Positions 24,665 through 34,006 of a stretch of DNA of 40,257 bases are shown here, in pieces. The stretch is taken from the NCBI RefSeq assembly GCF_022554085.1, contig NZ_JAKFYR010000018.1:2045-42301 (forward strand), given 5' to 3'. Each line of letters starts with the position of its first letter. Positions within the stretch are counted from its first letter, which is position 1. The position numbers and the translations under genes were made by a program. The stretch comes from Rhodococcus sp. CH91 (GTDB lineage Bacteria > Actinomycetota > Actinomycetes > Mycobacteriales > Mycobacteriaceae). The notes under the pieces are model-generated. The model did not search any database, was not told where the DNA came from, and worked only from the letters and a program-made list of their open reading frames with translations.

Positions 24665-24742
24665 AGTTGCCCGGATGCACGCGGCGCTGCCGACCGGCCT
24701 CGCGTGTCGACTTCGCGGCCGGCCGGGCCCCCACGCGCCGGA

Positions 24743-25093
24743 TCAGCGCGTGTCGAAACCGAGCCGGCGGGCGGCGCGCGCCTTCTGACGGCTCGCGCGC
24801 AACCGGCGAAGCCGCTTGACCAGCATCGGATCGGCTGCGAGCGCCTCGGGTCGATCCACCAGGGCGTTGAGCACCTGGTAGTAGCGGGTGGCGGAGAGAC
24901 CGAAGAGTTCCTTGATGGCGTCCTCCTTGGCCCCGGCGTATTTCCACCATTGCCGTTCGAACGCCAGGATGTCGAGATCGCGACGGCTCAGGCCGTTCGC
25001 CTCGTCTCCGGCGGGCGCCTGAGCAAGTGCGCCGTCGCCCTGCGGGGACGCGAGATCGGACCGGTCGTTGCCGTGCGCTGATGCGCCGTCCAT
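24743..25093 (-). CDS. DUF3263 family protein (Rv0430 homologue)
   Basis: A 116-residue soluble protein. The conserved DUF3263 part covers residues about 35-110: [41 protein letters not shown], then a strongly basic end ([17 protein letters not shown]). The middle reads like a helix-turn-helix ([15 protein letters not shown]), and the basic tail suggests DNA or RNA binding; neither is proven. The first 34 residues are variable. The ATG at 25093 has GAGGAGGG upstream. It is divergent from def across 132 bp and is followed by the virR-like gene in the same direction after 78 bp. The order is conserved with Rv0429c-Rv0431. Confidence 0.88.
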   Translation of the reverse strand: MDGASAHGNDRSDLASPQGDGALAQAPAGDEANGLSRRDLDILAFERQWWKYAGAKEDAIKELFGLSATRYYQVLNALVDRPEALAADPMLVKRLRRLRASRQKARAARRLGFDTR

Positions 25094-25225
25094 TTCCCTC
25101 CTCGACTGACTGGTTCACACCGGCGACGAAAGAGTCTCCGTCTCGGCGGAAGTCATTCAACCACGGGGTACGGACACATACCGGTTCGAGAACTCCGTGA
25201 GTCGGTCCCATTATCCTGTGTCACC

Positions 25226-25825
25226 ATGGCCATTCTTCCGATCGTCATCGTCGGCGACCCCGTCCTGCACAACCCGACCCGGCCGGTGACGGAGTCACCC
25301 GCCGAACTCGCCCAGCTGATCGGCGACATGTTCGAGACGATGGAGGCGGCCAACGGCGTGGGTCTCGCAGCCAACCAGGTCGGTGTCGACAAGAGACTGT
25401 TCGTCTACGACTGCCCCGACCGGGACGCGTCCGGAGCCGTGGTCCGGCGACGCGGCGTCGTCGTCAATCCCGTGCTCGAGACCTCGCAGATCCCCGAGAC
25501 GATGCCCGATCCCGAGGACGATCTCGAGGGCTGCCTCTCCGTTCCCGGTGAGAACTTCCCGACCGGACGTGCCGACTGGGCGAAGGTCACCGGCACCGAC
25601 GAGAACGGCGAGCCCGTCGAGATCGAGGGCCACGGATTCTTCGCCCGCATGCTGCAGCACGAGGTCGGGCATCTCGACGGCTACCTCTACGTCGACGTAC
25701 TGATCGGACGCAACGCCCGTGCCGCCAAGAAGACGATCAAGCGGGCCGGCTGGGGCGTGCCCGGACTGACCTGGCTGCCCGGTTCGGTCGAGGACCCCTT
25801 CGGTCACGACGAGGACGACGACTGA
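25226..25825 (+). CDS. def: Peptide deformylase
   Basis: A 199-residue metalloenzyme removing the formyl group from new proteins. All three family motifs are intact: [10 protein letters not shown] (44-53), EGCLSVPG with metal ligand C103, and QHEVGHLDG with ligands H145 and H149 and catalytic E146. The insert between motifs 1 and 2 ([13 protein letters not shown]) and the acidic end (GHDEDDD) resemble mycobacterial deformylases. TATCCT lies 8 nt before the ATG and no ribosome binding site is seen, so the mRNA may start at or next to the ATG. The GNAT gene begins 10 bp after the stop. Confidence 0.96.
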   Translation: MAILPIVIVGDPVLHNPTRPVTESPAELAQLIGDMFETMEAANGVGLAANQVGVDKRLFVYDCPDRDASGAVVRRRGVVVNPVLETSQIPETMPDPEDDLEGCLSVPGENFPTGRADWAKVTGTDENGEPVEIEGHGFFARMLQHEVGHLDGYLYVDVLIGRNARAAKKTIKRAGWGVPGLTWLPGSVEDPFGHDEDDD

Positions 25826-25835
25826 CGAGCCCGCG

Positions 25836-26801
25836 ATGACGACCGATCGACCGGTTCCGTCGGCGCCCCTCGGCACCCGGGTGGTGTTGCGCTACCGACT
25901 GCCCGCAGGCTACAGCCATCCGATGACCGACGTCATCGGTGAACTCGTCTCCGTCGAACCGGTCGTCGCGGTGCGCACCGCAGACGGGCGGGTCGTGCAG
26001 GTCGCACCCTCATCGGTCGTCGCGCTCAAGGAGATCGCGGCACGGCCGATCCGTGTGTCCGAGATCCGCGCGCTCGAACATGCGGCCGCGGCGGGATGGC
26101 CCGGGCTGGAACTGGACTGGGTGGACGGATGGCTCGTGCGGGCCGGGCACGGCTTCTCCGGACGTGCGAATTCGGCGACGCCGCTGGGCGAGCGTGGGAC
26201 GGTGGCCGATCCCGCCGACCCGGCCGTCCGGGCACGGTTGCGCGAGTGGTTCGCGGCGCGTGGCCTGCCCGTGCGACTGCTCGTGCCCGACCGGCTCGCC
26301 CGGATACCGGAGAGCTGGCCGACCTCGGATCCGGTGCTCGTCATGGGCGCAGACCTCGCGAACGTGCCGGTGCCGCCGGAGCCGGTGCCGGTCACCGTCA
26401 CCGCTCAGCCGGATGCCGAGTGGATGTCGCTGTACCGGGGAGGGGACACCCCTCCGGTCGCACGGGATGTCCTCGGCGCAGTGGCCGCGGGCATCCTCGC
26501 TTTCGGACGCATCGGGGCCTCCGGGCAGCCACCGCTCGCGATCGGCCGGGCCGCGGTGACCGACGCCCCCGACGGACGCCGATGGGTGGGATTGTCGGCC
26601 GTGGAGGTCGCCCCCGAGCACCGTCGCCGCGGACTCGGCACACTCCTGTGCGGCGCACTGCTGAAGTGGGCCCGCGATCAGGCTGCGAGCCATGCCTACC
26701 TGCAGGTCACCGAGGACAACCTGGCGGCCCGGGCGATGTACCGCGAACTGGGCTTCGTCGACCACCATCGCTACCGGTACGCCTCCGAGCCGGTCGGCTA
26801 G
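25836..26801 (+). CDS. GNAT family N-acetyltransferase (Rv0428c homologue)
   Basis: A 321-residue two-part protein. Residues 10-75 look like a small beta-barrel domain (GTRVVLRYRLPAGYSHPMTD, then GRVVQVAPSSVVALKEI). The rest is an acetyltransferase whose acetyl-CoA loop RRRGLGTLLCGALL begins near residue 263 after VEVAPEH, followed by NLAARAMYRELGFVDHHRY. The substrate is unknown. It lies 10 bp after def and 18 bp before xthA, the same trio as Rv0427c-Rv0429c. Position beside deformylase hints at protein N-terminal or ribosomal modification, but this is only context. Confidence 0.88.
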   Translation: MTTDRPVPSAPLGTRVVLRYRLPAGYSHPMTDVIGELVSVEPVVAVRTADGRVVQVAPSSVVALKEIAARPIRVSEIRALEHAAAAGWPGLELDWVDGWLVRAGHGFSGRANSATPLGERGTVADPADPAVRARLREWFAARGLPVRLLVPDRLARIPESWPTSDPVLVMGADLANVPVPPEPVPVTVTAQPDAEWMSLYRGGDTPPVARDVLGAVAAGILAFGRIGASGQPPLAIGRAAVTDAPDGRRWVGLSAVEVAPEHRRRGLGTLLCGALLKWARDQAASHAYLQVTEDNLAARAMYRELGFVDHHRYRYASEPVG

Positions 26802-26819
26802 GTCGCCTACAGTGGGCGT

Positions 26820-27623
26820 GTGCGTCTTGCTACCTGGAATGTGAACTCCGTCCGTGCCCGTACCGACCGCATCCTCGCCTGGCTGGAGCGAACCGGGACC
26901 GATGTGCTCGCGATGCAGGAAACCAAGTGCAAGGACGAGCAGTTCCCGTACGCGCGTTTCGAGGAACTCGGATACGAGGTCGCTCACGTCGGGCTGAGCC
27001 AGTGGAACGGTGTGGCCATCGCCTCCCGCGTGGGCGTCGACGACGTGCAGATCGGATTCGAGGACCAGCCCGGATTCTCCAAGGATCCGGATGCCGACCC
27101 GGCCCTCGAGGCGCGGGCGATCGGGGCGACCTGCGCAGGCGTGCGCGTGTGGAGTCTGTACGTACCCAACGGCCGCGATCTGAACGATCCGCACTACACA
27201 TACAAGCTCGACTGGCTCGCCAAGCTGCGTGCCGATGCGCACGCCTGGGCAACCGCGGCGCCCGAGCAGCCCATCGCGCTGGTGGGCGACTGGAACGTCG
27301 CACCCACCGACGACGACGTGTGGGATCCGTCCTTCTTCGAGGGCAAGACGCACACCTCGCAGCCCGAGCGCGATGCCTTCCATGCTTTCGCCGAGGCCGG
27401 CTTCACCGACGTGGTGCGCCCACACGCCCCGGGTCCCGGGGTCTACACCTACTGGGACTACACCCAGCTCCGGTTCCCCAAGAAGCAGGGCATGCGTATC
27501 GACTTCGTCCTCGGCTCCCCCGCTTTCGCGGCGCGTGTGCGTCACGCGGAGATCGACCGCGACGAGCGCAAGGGCAAGGGCGCGAGCGACCATGCTCCCG
27601 TGATCGTCGATCTCGAGGTCTGA
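26820..27623 (+). CDS. xthA: Exodeoxyribonuclease III
   Basis: A 267-residue AP endonuclease and 3'-exonuclease of base excision repair. Catalytic residues are visible: N7 (ATWNVNS), E34 (QETKC), Y114 (YVPNG), D157 and N159 (GDWNVAP), and D257-H258 (SDHAP). RIDFVLGS precedes the last motif. The length is normal. The GTG at 26820 was chosen because homology starts there (MRLATWN) and because TACAGT lies 6 nt upstream, which fits a leaderless promoter placed inside the 18-bp gap after the GNAT gene. It may therefore be expressed both with def and on its own. Confidence 0.95.
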   Translation: MRLATWNVNSVRARTDRILAWLERTGTDVLAMQETKCKDEQFPYARFEELGYEVAHVGLSQWNGVAIASRVGVDDVQIGFEDQPGFSKDPDADPALEARAIGATCAGVRVWSLYVPNGRDLNDPHYTYKLDWLAKLRADAHAWATAAPEQPIALVGDWNVAPTDDDVWDPSFFEGKTHTSQPERDAFHAFAEAGFTDVVRPHAPGPGVYTYWDYTQLRFPKKQGMRIDFVLGSPAFAARVRHAEIDRDERKGKGASDHAPVIVDLEV

Positions 27624-27634
27624 GCGGGCGGGTT

Positions 27635-28048
27635 TCAGGCCTTGCGGGCCGGTATCCTGCGCGCCGGCGTGGTGCGAGTCGGCGCGGTACGTGCCGGAGC
27701 GGTGCGCACCGGTTCCGTGCGCGTCGACTCGAGGGGAACGACGACGTCGCGGTAGTTCTCGTGCGCTGCCAGGAACCGCTGCACGTAGGTACACACCGGG
27801 CGCACCTGCCAGCCACGCTTGCGGGCGAGGTCGAGCGAACCACCCACGAGGACGGCCGCGAGACCGCGGTGACCGAAATCCTCGACGATCACGGTGTGCA
27901 TGAAGTCGACGACCGGGCGGTTCGGTGCGACGGCACGCTCGAAGTCGTAGTAGCCGAGAATGCCGACGAGATCTCCGTTGAGGCGCAGTTCGAACCGGTT
28001 CTGGTCGGAGTTGTCCGACACGTTCAGGTCCGGCGAACTCGTGTTCAT
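27635..28048 (-). CDS. YjdJ-type N-acetyltransferase with Arg-Thr-Pro repeat tail
   Basis: A 137-residue protein. Residues 18-103 form the compact YjdJ/Gcn5-like acetyltransferase fold: FELRLNGDLVGILGYYDF, VDFMHTVIVEDFGHRGLAAVLV (acetyl-CoA loop), VRPVCTYVQRFLAAHENYRD. From residue 110 to the end the sequence is a basic pentapeptide repeat, RTEPV, RTAPA, RTAPT, RTTPA, RRIPA, RKA. This tail is not part of the family. It resembles in character the basic Pro/Ala/Lys tails of nucleoid proteins and may bind nucleic acid or a polyanion. The ATG at 28048 has GGAGG upstream. The gene is convergent with xthA (11 bp between stops) and divergent from thiD. Confidence 0.85.
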   Translation of the reverse strand: MNTSSPDLNVSDNSDQNRFELRLNGDLVGILGYYDFERAVAPNRPVVDFMHTVIVEDFGHRGLAAVLVGGSLDLARKRGWQVRPVCTYVQRFLAAHENYRDVVVPLESTRTEPVRTAPARTAPTRTTPARRIPARKA

Positions 28049-28205
28049 GAGCGCCTCCAGGGGGTAGAGCCGTGATCGAACTGTGACATAAGCCACTATA
28101 GGACACACGGGTGCCCACCGCCGGGAACGCTGTCGTATTTCGCAACGAAATCTCGCGTCAGCGCCGCCCGGCCGTGATCGGACACACCCTCGGTAGGGTG
28201 TGCGC

Positions 28206-29051
28206 GTGGACCTTCTGCCCTTGTCGCCTCGAGGCGAGACCCCGGTTCGAGCACTCACCATCGCCGGCACCGACTCCGGCGGTGGCGCCGGCATCCAAGC
28301 CGACTCGCGCACGATGGCGATGTGCGGCGTGCACGCGTGCGTGGCCGTGGCAGCCGTGACGATCCAGAACTCCGTCGGGGTCCGCGGGTTCCACGAGATC
28401 CCTCCCGAGACCGTCGCCGATCAGGTGCGCTGCGTGGTGGAGGACATCGGCGTGTCGGCCGCGAAGACGGGCATGCTCGCCTCGACCCCGATCATCGAGG
28501 CCGTCGCCGAGGTGTGCACCGAAGTGGGCATCGGCCGCGACCAGCAGGTGCCGCTCGTCGTCGACCCGGTGTGCGCGTCGATGCACGGCGATCCGCTGCT
28601 GCACGCCGACGCTCTCGACGCGATCCGCGGTGTGCTGATCCCCCGGGCCACCGTGGTCACGCCCAACCTCGACGAGGTACGGCTGATCACGAGCATCGAG
28701 GTGATCGACGACGTCTCGGCCCGTCACGCCGCCGAAGCCCTCCACGCGCTCGGCGCACAGTGGGTGATCGTGAAGGGCGGGCATCTGCGCAGTTCGGGTA
28801 TGAGTACCGACCTGTTGTTCGACGGCGACCGTTTCCTCGAATTCAGCACACCGCGGATCGAGACCGGCAACGACCACGGTGGCGGCGACACACTCGCGGC
28901 GGCGATCGCCTCGGCCCTCGCGCACGGCAGGTCTGTGCCCGAGGCGGTCGAGTTCGCGAAGGAGTGGATCACCAAGTGCCTCGAGTGGGCCTACGACCTC
29001 GGGCACGGTCACGGTCCCGTGAACCCGCTGTGGCGCCTGCACCAGGACTGA
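28206..29051 (+). CDS. thiD: Hydroxymethylpyrimidine (phosphate) kinase
   Basis: A 281-residue ribokinase-fold enzyme that phosphorylates HMP and HMP phosphate for thiamine synthesis. Recognisable parts are TIAGTDSGGGAGIQAD, the CVAVAAVTIQNSVG helix, AAKTGMLAS, VVDPVCASMHGDPLL, TPNLDEV and VIVKGGHL. The anion-hole loop reads DHGGGDT with Asp228 where enterobacterial ThiD has a Cys; as I recall the M. tuberculosis enzyme, it shares this. I chose GTG 28206 because TAGGGT lies exactly 6 nt upstream (leaderless pattern); GTG 28200, which touches that box, is less likely. It is not linked to thiC here. Confidence 0.93.
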   Translation: MDLLPLSPRGETPVRALTIAGTDSGGGAGIQADSRTMAMCGVHACVAVAAVTIQNSVGVRGFHEIPPETVADQVRCVVEDIGVSAAKTGMLASTPIIEAVAEVCTEVGIGRDQQVPLVVDPVCASMHGDPLLHADALDAIRGVLIPRATVVTPNLDEVRLITSIEVIDDVSARHAAEALHALGAQWVIVKGGHLRSSGMSTDLLFDGDRFLEFSTPRIETGNDHGGGDTLAAAIASALAHGRSVPEAVEFAKEWITKCLEWAYDLGHGHGPVNPLWRLHQD

Positions 29052-29068
29052 CGCAGGGGGTTCGTGAA

Positions 29069-29087
29069 GAGCACGACGGGTGTGCTC
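29069..29087. terminator. Bidirectional terminator between thiD and lpqL
   Basis: GAGCAC (29069-29074) pairs with GTGCTC (29082-29087) around a 7-nt loop. It lies between the convergent thiD and lipoprotein peptidase genes and touches the stop of the latter. Confidence 0.55.
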
Positions 29088-30555
29088 ACTCGGTGAACTC
29101 GGCGCGCACCCGCGCACGCTGTTCGCCGGTCGGCACCCCGTCCGGACCCTCGACCGACATCGCGTAGGCACCCGTGCCGTACGCCACGGCGGACGCCGCC
29201 GCGGCGAGCGCGGCGCGGTCGATGTCGGCGAGGACGTCGTCGGGAGTGTGATAGTTCGGGTCGAAGGGTTCGTCGGCGACGCCGCCCCATCGCACGGCCT
29301 CCTCCGCGGTCTTGACCTCGTCGGCGCCGGTGAACACCCCTCCCGACGGGATACCGAGGGCCACGAAGGGTCCGTAATCGGAGCGTCCGTCGAAGTCCGT
29401 TCCCACGACGGCGATCCCCCGCTCGTCGAAGTACCGCGCGAAGGTCCGCTCGATGCCCGCCGAACCCTCCGGCCCGGGACCTTCACCGACGGCATCGGAG
29501 TCGTCTCCGTCGAACACCAGATATCCGGAATTCGGGGACCCGAGCATGTCGAAGTTCAGGTACAGGGCGATGTCCTGCCGCTCGTCCTCGGACAGGGATT
29601 CGACGTAACTGCTCGATCCGACCAGACCGACCTCCTCGGCTCCCCAGAATGCGAACCGGACGGCGTTCTCCACGCCGGGCTCACTGCCCAGTTGCAGAGC
29701 GGTTTCGAGGACGGCGGCGACACCGGTGCCGTTGTCGTTGATCCCCGGACCTTCCGGGACGCTGTCGAGGTGGGCGCCCACAACGACGACATCGTCGGTC
29801 GAACCCGTGCGGGTCTGGGTGACGACATTGCGCGAGCGCTGCTTCTCGGTGCGCGTCGCCAGCGTCAACGTCACCGTGGACGCTGCCGCGAGGCGATCCA
29901 CATCGGGTCCTGCCACCCCGCCCACCGGGATGCGGGGCTGCGCATCCGCACCGAGACCCGCTCCGACGAGTGGCCCGTCCTCGTTGTTGGCGACGAGCAG
30001 CGCCGCCGCTCCCTGTTCCGCCGCGATCTGCTCCTTGAGCGCGAAGGTGCACACCCCGCGATCGACGATCACGACAGCACCGGCCGCGTCGGCGGAATCG
30101 TAGTCGGACTCTTCGCAGCCGGGTGTGTCGTCGGGGGCGATCCGCACCACGCGTGCGGTGAGTCCGTCCCTTCCCGTGGACGGCGACAGCCCCAGCGCAC
30201 GTACCTCCATCGGGCTCCCGTCGACGGCGAGCTCCTCGTGGTCGACCTCGAACGAGGTGGTGTCGAACTCCGGTGTCCGGACATCGAATCCGGCGTCGCC
30301 CAGAAGGTCGACGACGTAGTCGACGCTCGCGTCGTAACCGGCGGTGCCGAGTGCCCGGTTGCCGCCGTTGTCGGCGGCGATCCGTTCGAGTGCGGCCAGA
30401 TGGGAGGTCACGGCGTCGAGTTGCACGGCGTCGGCGAGTGCCTTCGGGTCCACCGGCGCGGATTGCTGCTCCCCGCCGGAGCATCCCGCGGCCAGCACGA
30501 CACCCGCGGCGAGCAGAGCCACTCCCCGACTGCGCACCGCCCCGGCTCGTCCCAC
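29086..30555 (-). CDS. lpqL: M28-family zinc aminopeptidase lipoprotein (LpqL-like)
   Basis: About 489 residues, exported and lipid-anchored: signal VALLAAGVVLAAGC with lipobox Cys at residue 25. A protease-associated domain (about 130-235) precedes the M28 catalytic core. Metal ligands by motif are H262 (GAHLDS), D274 (GINDNGTG), E307/E308 (WGAEE), D336 (NFDM) and H436 (NYHTPDD), so the enzyme looks intact. The start is uncertain: GTG 30555 is preceded by TACCCT 5 nt away (leaderless type), while an upstream GTG at 30579 lies inside the terminator hairpin of the ABC genes and a downstream GTG at 30537 also gives a good signal. The neighbouring thiG matches the Rv0417-Rv0418 order, although an ABC pair and a secreted protein lie between them here. 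Confidence 0.88.
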   Translation of the reverse strand: MGRAGAVRSRGVALLAAGVVLAAGCSGGEQQSAPVDPKALADAVQLDAVTSHLAALERIAADNGGNRALGTAGYDASVDYVVDLLGDAGFDVRTPEFDTTSFEVDHEELAVDGSPMEVRALGLSPSTGRDGLTARVVRIAPDDTPGCEESDYDSADAAGAVVIVDRGVCTFALKEQIAAEQGAAALLVANNEDGPLVGAGLGADAQPRIPVGGVAGPDVDRLAAASTVTLTLATRTEKQRSRNVVTQTRTGSTDDVVVVGAHLDSVPEGPGINDNGTGVAAVLETALQLGSEPGVENAVRFAFWGAEEVGLVGSSSYVESLSEDERQDIALYLNFDMLGSPNSGYLVFDGDDSDAVGEGPGPEGSAGIERTFARYFDERGIAVVGTDFDGRSDYGPFVALGIPSGGVFTGADEVKTAEEAVRWGGVADEPFDPNYHTPDDVLADIDRAALAAAASAVAYGTGAYAMSVEGPDGVPTGEQRARVRAEFTE

Positions 30556-30576
30556 CGTTCGAGGGTACAGAAACGA

Positions 30577-30611
30577 CACTGTGCCGCACGGGAAATCCGT
30601 GCGGCACAGTG
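30577..30611 (-). terminator. Terminator of the ABC exporter genes
   Basis: CACTGTGCCGCACGG (30577-30591) pairs perfectly over 15 bp with 30597-30611 around a 5-nt loop. It lies 13 bp after the permease stop and just upstream of lpqL. Confidence 0.88.
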
Positions 30612-30624
30612 CAGATGCAGCTTC

Positions 30625-31404
30625 TCAGGCGTCGCGGCGGTCGACCACCACGAGCGCCACAGCGAACACGAGGAACGAGAAGGCGGCGAAATACAGCAGT
30701 GACCCCCACGGGCCCCAATGGAAGTCGATGCCCTGACCCGTTCCCAGGAAGTGGTTGGCGTTCGCGAAGGGCAGGAACGGCTGGATCTCACGCCCCACGG
30801 AACCGAACAGCGAGAACAACGATTCGAGGAGCAACGGCCACAGCATGAGCAAGGCGATCGTCCCGGCCGACTGCCGCAACAGTGTGCCCAGACCGACCGC
30901 CAGGAAGACACACAGCAACGCGTAGATCGAGGTGCCGTAGATCGCGCGCCAGGCGGCGTCGCCGTCGAGCACGAGTTCCCGGCCGGCGTCCGGCCCGGCC
31001 AGCGCCTTCGCGAGATAGAACGCCCCGAGCGAGACGACGAACGTCAGGACGGCTCCGAGCACACCGATGAGCACGGCCTTCATCGTCAACAACAGGACGC
31101 GGTTCGGCGTGGCCTGGAAGGTCGTGCGGATGACTCCGAAGCGGTATTCGCTCGTGACCGACAGGGCGGCGAGGATCATGAGCACGAGCACACCGAAGCC
31201 GCTCACGCCGCTGACCGCGGCATCCACGGTGGGGAAGAAGTTGCCCATCTCGTCGTCCATGCCCACGGAGGCACGGGAGACCGAACCGAGGATCGCGGCC
31301 AGGCCCAGTCCCAGCGCGACGATGGCGACCGTGCACCACAGCGGTGACTGCACCGATGTGAGCTTGATCCGTTCGGCCCGCAGTGTGTCGAGCGCCGTAC
31401 TCAT
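30625..31404 (-). CDS. ABC-2 type transporter permease
   Basis: A 259-residue membrane protein with about six helices, starting MSTALDTLRAERIKLTSVQSP, the amphipathic opening common to ABC-2 permeases of the ABC-2 membrane type. Helices include VAIVALGLGLAAILGSV, GVLVLMILAALSVTSEYRFG and LLYFAAFSFLVFAVALVVV. The motif SVTSEYRFGVIRTTFQATP is the coupling region typical for this class. Its ATG overlaps the ATPase stop by one base (TGATG), so the two are co-translated. Together they form a half-size exporter; the cargo is unknown (antibiotics, lipids or peptides in relatives). Confidence 0.9.
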   Translation of the reverse strand: MSTALDTLRAERIKLTSVQSPLWCTVAIVALGLGLAAILGSVSRASVGMDDEMGNFFPTVDAAVSGVSGFGVLVLMILAALSVTSEYRFGVIRTTFQATPNRVLLLTMKAVLIGVLGAVLTFVVSLGAFYLAKALAGPDAGRELVLDGDAAWRAIYGTSIYALLCVFLAVGLGTLLRQSAGTIALLMLWPLLLESLFSLFGSVGREIQPFLPFANANHFLGTGQGIDFHWGPWGSLLYFAAFSFLVFAVALVVVDRRDA

Positions 31405-32330
31405 CACAGTCCACCCTTCATGACGTCGACTCCGGATCCGTGGTACTCGACCTCGCCACCGGTGAGTTTCATGAACGCCTCCTCCAGGGAAGCGTTGCGG
31501 CTCACCAGTTCGTGCAACACGATCGACCGCGCTGCGGCGAGTTCCCCGATCTCCGCCGCCGTCGCCCCCGTGACGTGGAGGGCACCGTCGTCGTCGCGCA
31601 CGGCATGCCCGCCTTCGGTGAGCACCGTGCGCAGCTCGTCGAGCTGTGGACTGCGCACGACGACGAACGACGTGGAGGCCCGGTCGACGAAGTCCTTCAC
31701 CGAGGTGTCGGCGATGAGCCGGCCGCGGCCGATGACGATCAGGTGCTCGGCGGTCTGCGCCATCTCCGAGAGCAGGTGGCTGGACACCAGCACTGTGCGT
31801 CCTTCGGCCGCGAGTGCCTGCATGAACCGGCGGATCCACACGATACCCTCGGGGTCGAGACCGTTGACCGGTTCGTCGAACAGCAGCACCCGCGGGTCGC
31901 CGAGCAGCGCGGCGGCGAGACCGAGCCGCTGCGACATACCGAGCGAGAATCCGCCCGCACGCTTCCCGGCGACCTCCGTCAGACCCACCTGCCGCAGTAC
32001 CTCGTCCACCCGCGACGAGGGCAGGCCGTTCGAGGCGGCGAGCCACGCCAGGTGCGAGCGCGCGGAGCGGTTGGGATGAACCCATTTCGCGTCGAGCAGC
32101 GCCCCGACGACCGAGAGGGGCCGCGCCAGTTCCCGATAGGGCTTCCCTTCGATCAGCGCGGTCCCCGAGGTCGGACGGTCCAGCCCCAGAATCATGCGCA
32201 TCGTCGTCGACTTCCCCGCCCCGTTGGGGCCGAGGAAGCCGGTGACGATGCCGGGACGGACCGTGAACGTCAGGTCGTCGACCGCAGTCGTGGACCCGAA
32301 GGTCTTGGTCAAACCGGTCACTTCGATCAT
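31404..32330 (-). CDS. ABC transporter ATP-binding protein (DrrA/CcmA-like)
   Basis: A 308-residue ATPase. Walker A is GPNGAGKST, the signature is FSLGMSQRLGLA, Walker B is VLLFDEPVNGLDPEG, and the switch His is in VLVSSHLL. The C-terminal extension of about 90 residues after the core, ending VEYHGSGVDVMKGGL, is typical of exporters paired with ABC-2 permeases. I set the start at MIEVTGLTKTF because homology begins there; an ATG 13 codons earlier adds no recognisable sequence. Ribosome binding is weak (AGGGTGG). It lies 66 bp after a secreted-protein gene on the same strand and next to no regulator. Confidence 0.92.
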   Translation of the reverse strand: MIEVTGLTKTFGSTTAVDDLTFTVRPGIVTGFLGPNGAGKSTTMRMILGLDRPTSGTALIEGKPYRELARPLSVVGALLDAKWVHPNRSARSHLAWLAASNGLPSSRVDEVLRQVGLTEVAGKRAGGFSLGMSQRLGLAAALLGDPRVLLFDEPVNGLDPEGIVWIRRFMQALAAEGRTVLVSSHLLSEMAQTAEHLIVIGRGRLIADTSVKDFVDRASTSFVVVRSPQLDELRTVLTEGGHAVRDDDGALHVTGATAAEIGELAAARSIVLHELVSRNASLEEAFMKLTGGEVEYHGSGVDVMKGGL

Positions 32331-32396
32331 GCGCACCACCCTGCCGGAAAACGGCACGGGATGCAGCATCGGCCCGGTGGGAGCGGCCGCGAACCG

Positions 32397-32930
32397 TCAG
32401 GGCACGAACACCTCGGTCGTGACCGGGATGCTCGGATGGTCGGTGCGCACGGTGAGCTGCACCCGGCCCGGGCCGGTGCCGACCACCACCGTCATCGGCC
32501 GGCTGCTCGTATGGCTCGCGGGGACGAAGCGGCTCATCGAGCCCCGCTGCCCGGTGTCGAGGTTGTGCCATTCGATGATCGCCGTGAGGTCGCAGGCGAG
32601 AAGGGTCGGTGCCCAGGGGCCGAGGGGCGAGAACCCCTGCGTGAGCCGCAGTTCGATGGAGTGCATCGCCCCCGGAGCGGTTGAGTACTCCCAGAGCGGC
32701 CCGTCGAACGCGTTCCCCGAGGCGTTCAGGATCCCGGCGCAGATGCCGTTTCCGAGCGTCGGGACCGGAGACACCCGGACGTCGGTCATCGCGCATGTCC
32801 GGGGCCCGACGTTCGACCACCCGAGCATGCAGGGATCGGCGGCATGGGCCACGCCCGGAGCCGCGACGAACGCCGCGGCGCCCAGGATTCCGGCACATGC
32901 TGCCGAAGCGAATCTGTGTGCAATTGTCAT
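32397..32930 (-). CDS. Secreted protein of unknown function
   Basis: A 177-residue product with a signal peptide (MTIAHRFASAACAGILGAAA, cleavage after AHA at residue 30). The mature part of about 147 residues has Cys34, Cys46, Cys64 and Cys113, so up to two disulfides. It looks like a beta-rich exported domain: alternating hydrophobic strands such as MTVVVGTGPGRVQLTVRT and a final TTEVFVP. I do not recognise a family. TACGCT lies 8 nt before the ATG and no ribosome binding site is present, which suggests a leaderless mRNA. The ABC exporter genes follow in the same direction. Confidence 0.75.
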   Translation of the reverse strand: MTIAHRFASAACAGILGAAAFVAAPGVAHAADPCMLGWSNVGPRTCAMTDVRVSPVPTLGNGICAGILNASGNAFDGPLWEYSTAPGAMHSIELRLTQGFSPLGPWAPTLLACDLTAIIEWHNLDTGQRGSMSRFVPASHTSSRPMTVVVGTGPGRVQLTVRTDHPSIPVTTEVFVP

Positions 32931-33012
32931 GCCCGGGGAGCGTAATTCATACCGATCGGTCCGACTCGGTTTTCCGCCGACTTACCCACCCGGACGTCGA
33001 TTCCGTCCGCCG

Positions 33013-34002
<990 letters not shown>

Positions 34003-34006
<4 letters not shown>

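Noticed and set aside
30625-32898. A single 757-codon frame spanning the ABC permease and much of the ATPase region
   Set aside because: Only its last 259 codons encode a recognisable protein; the upstream part is out of frame with the clear ATPase gene.
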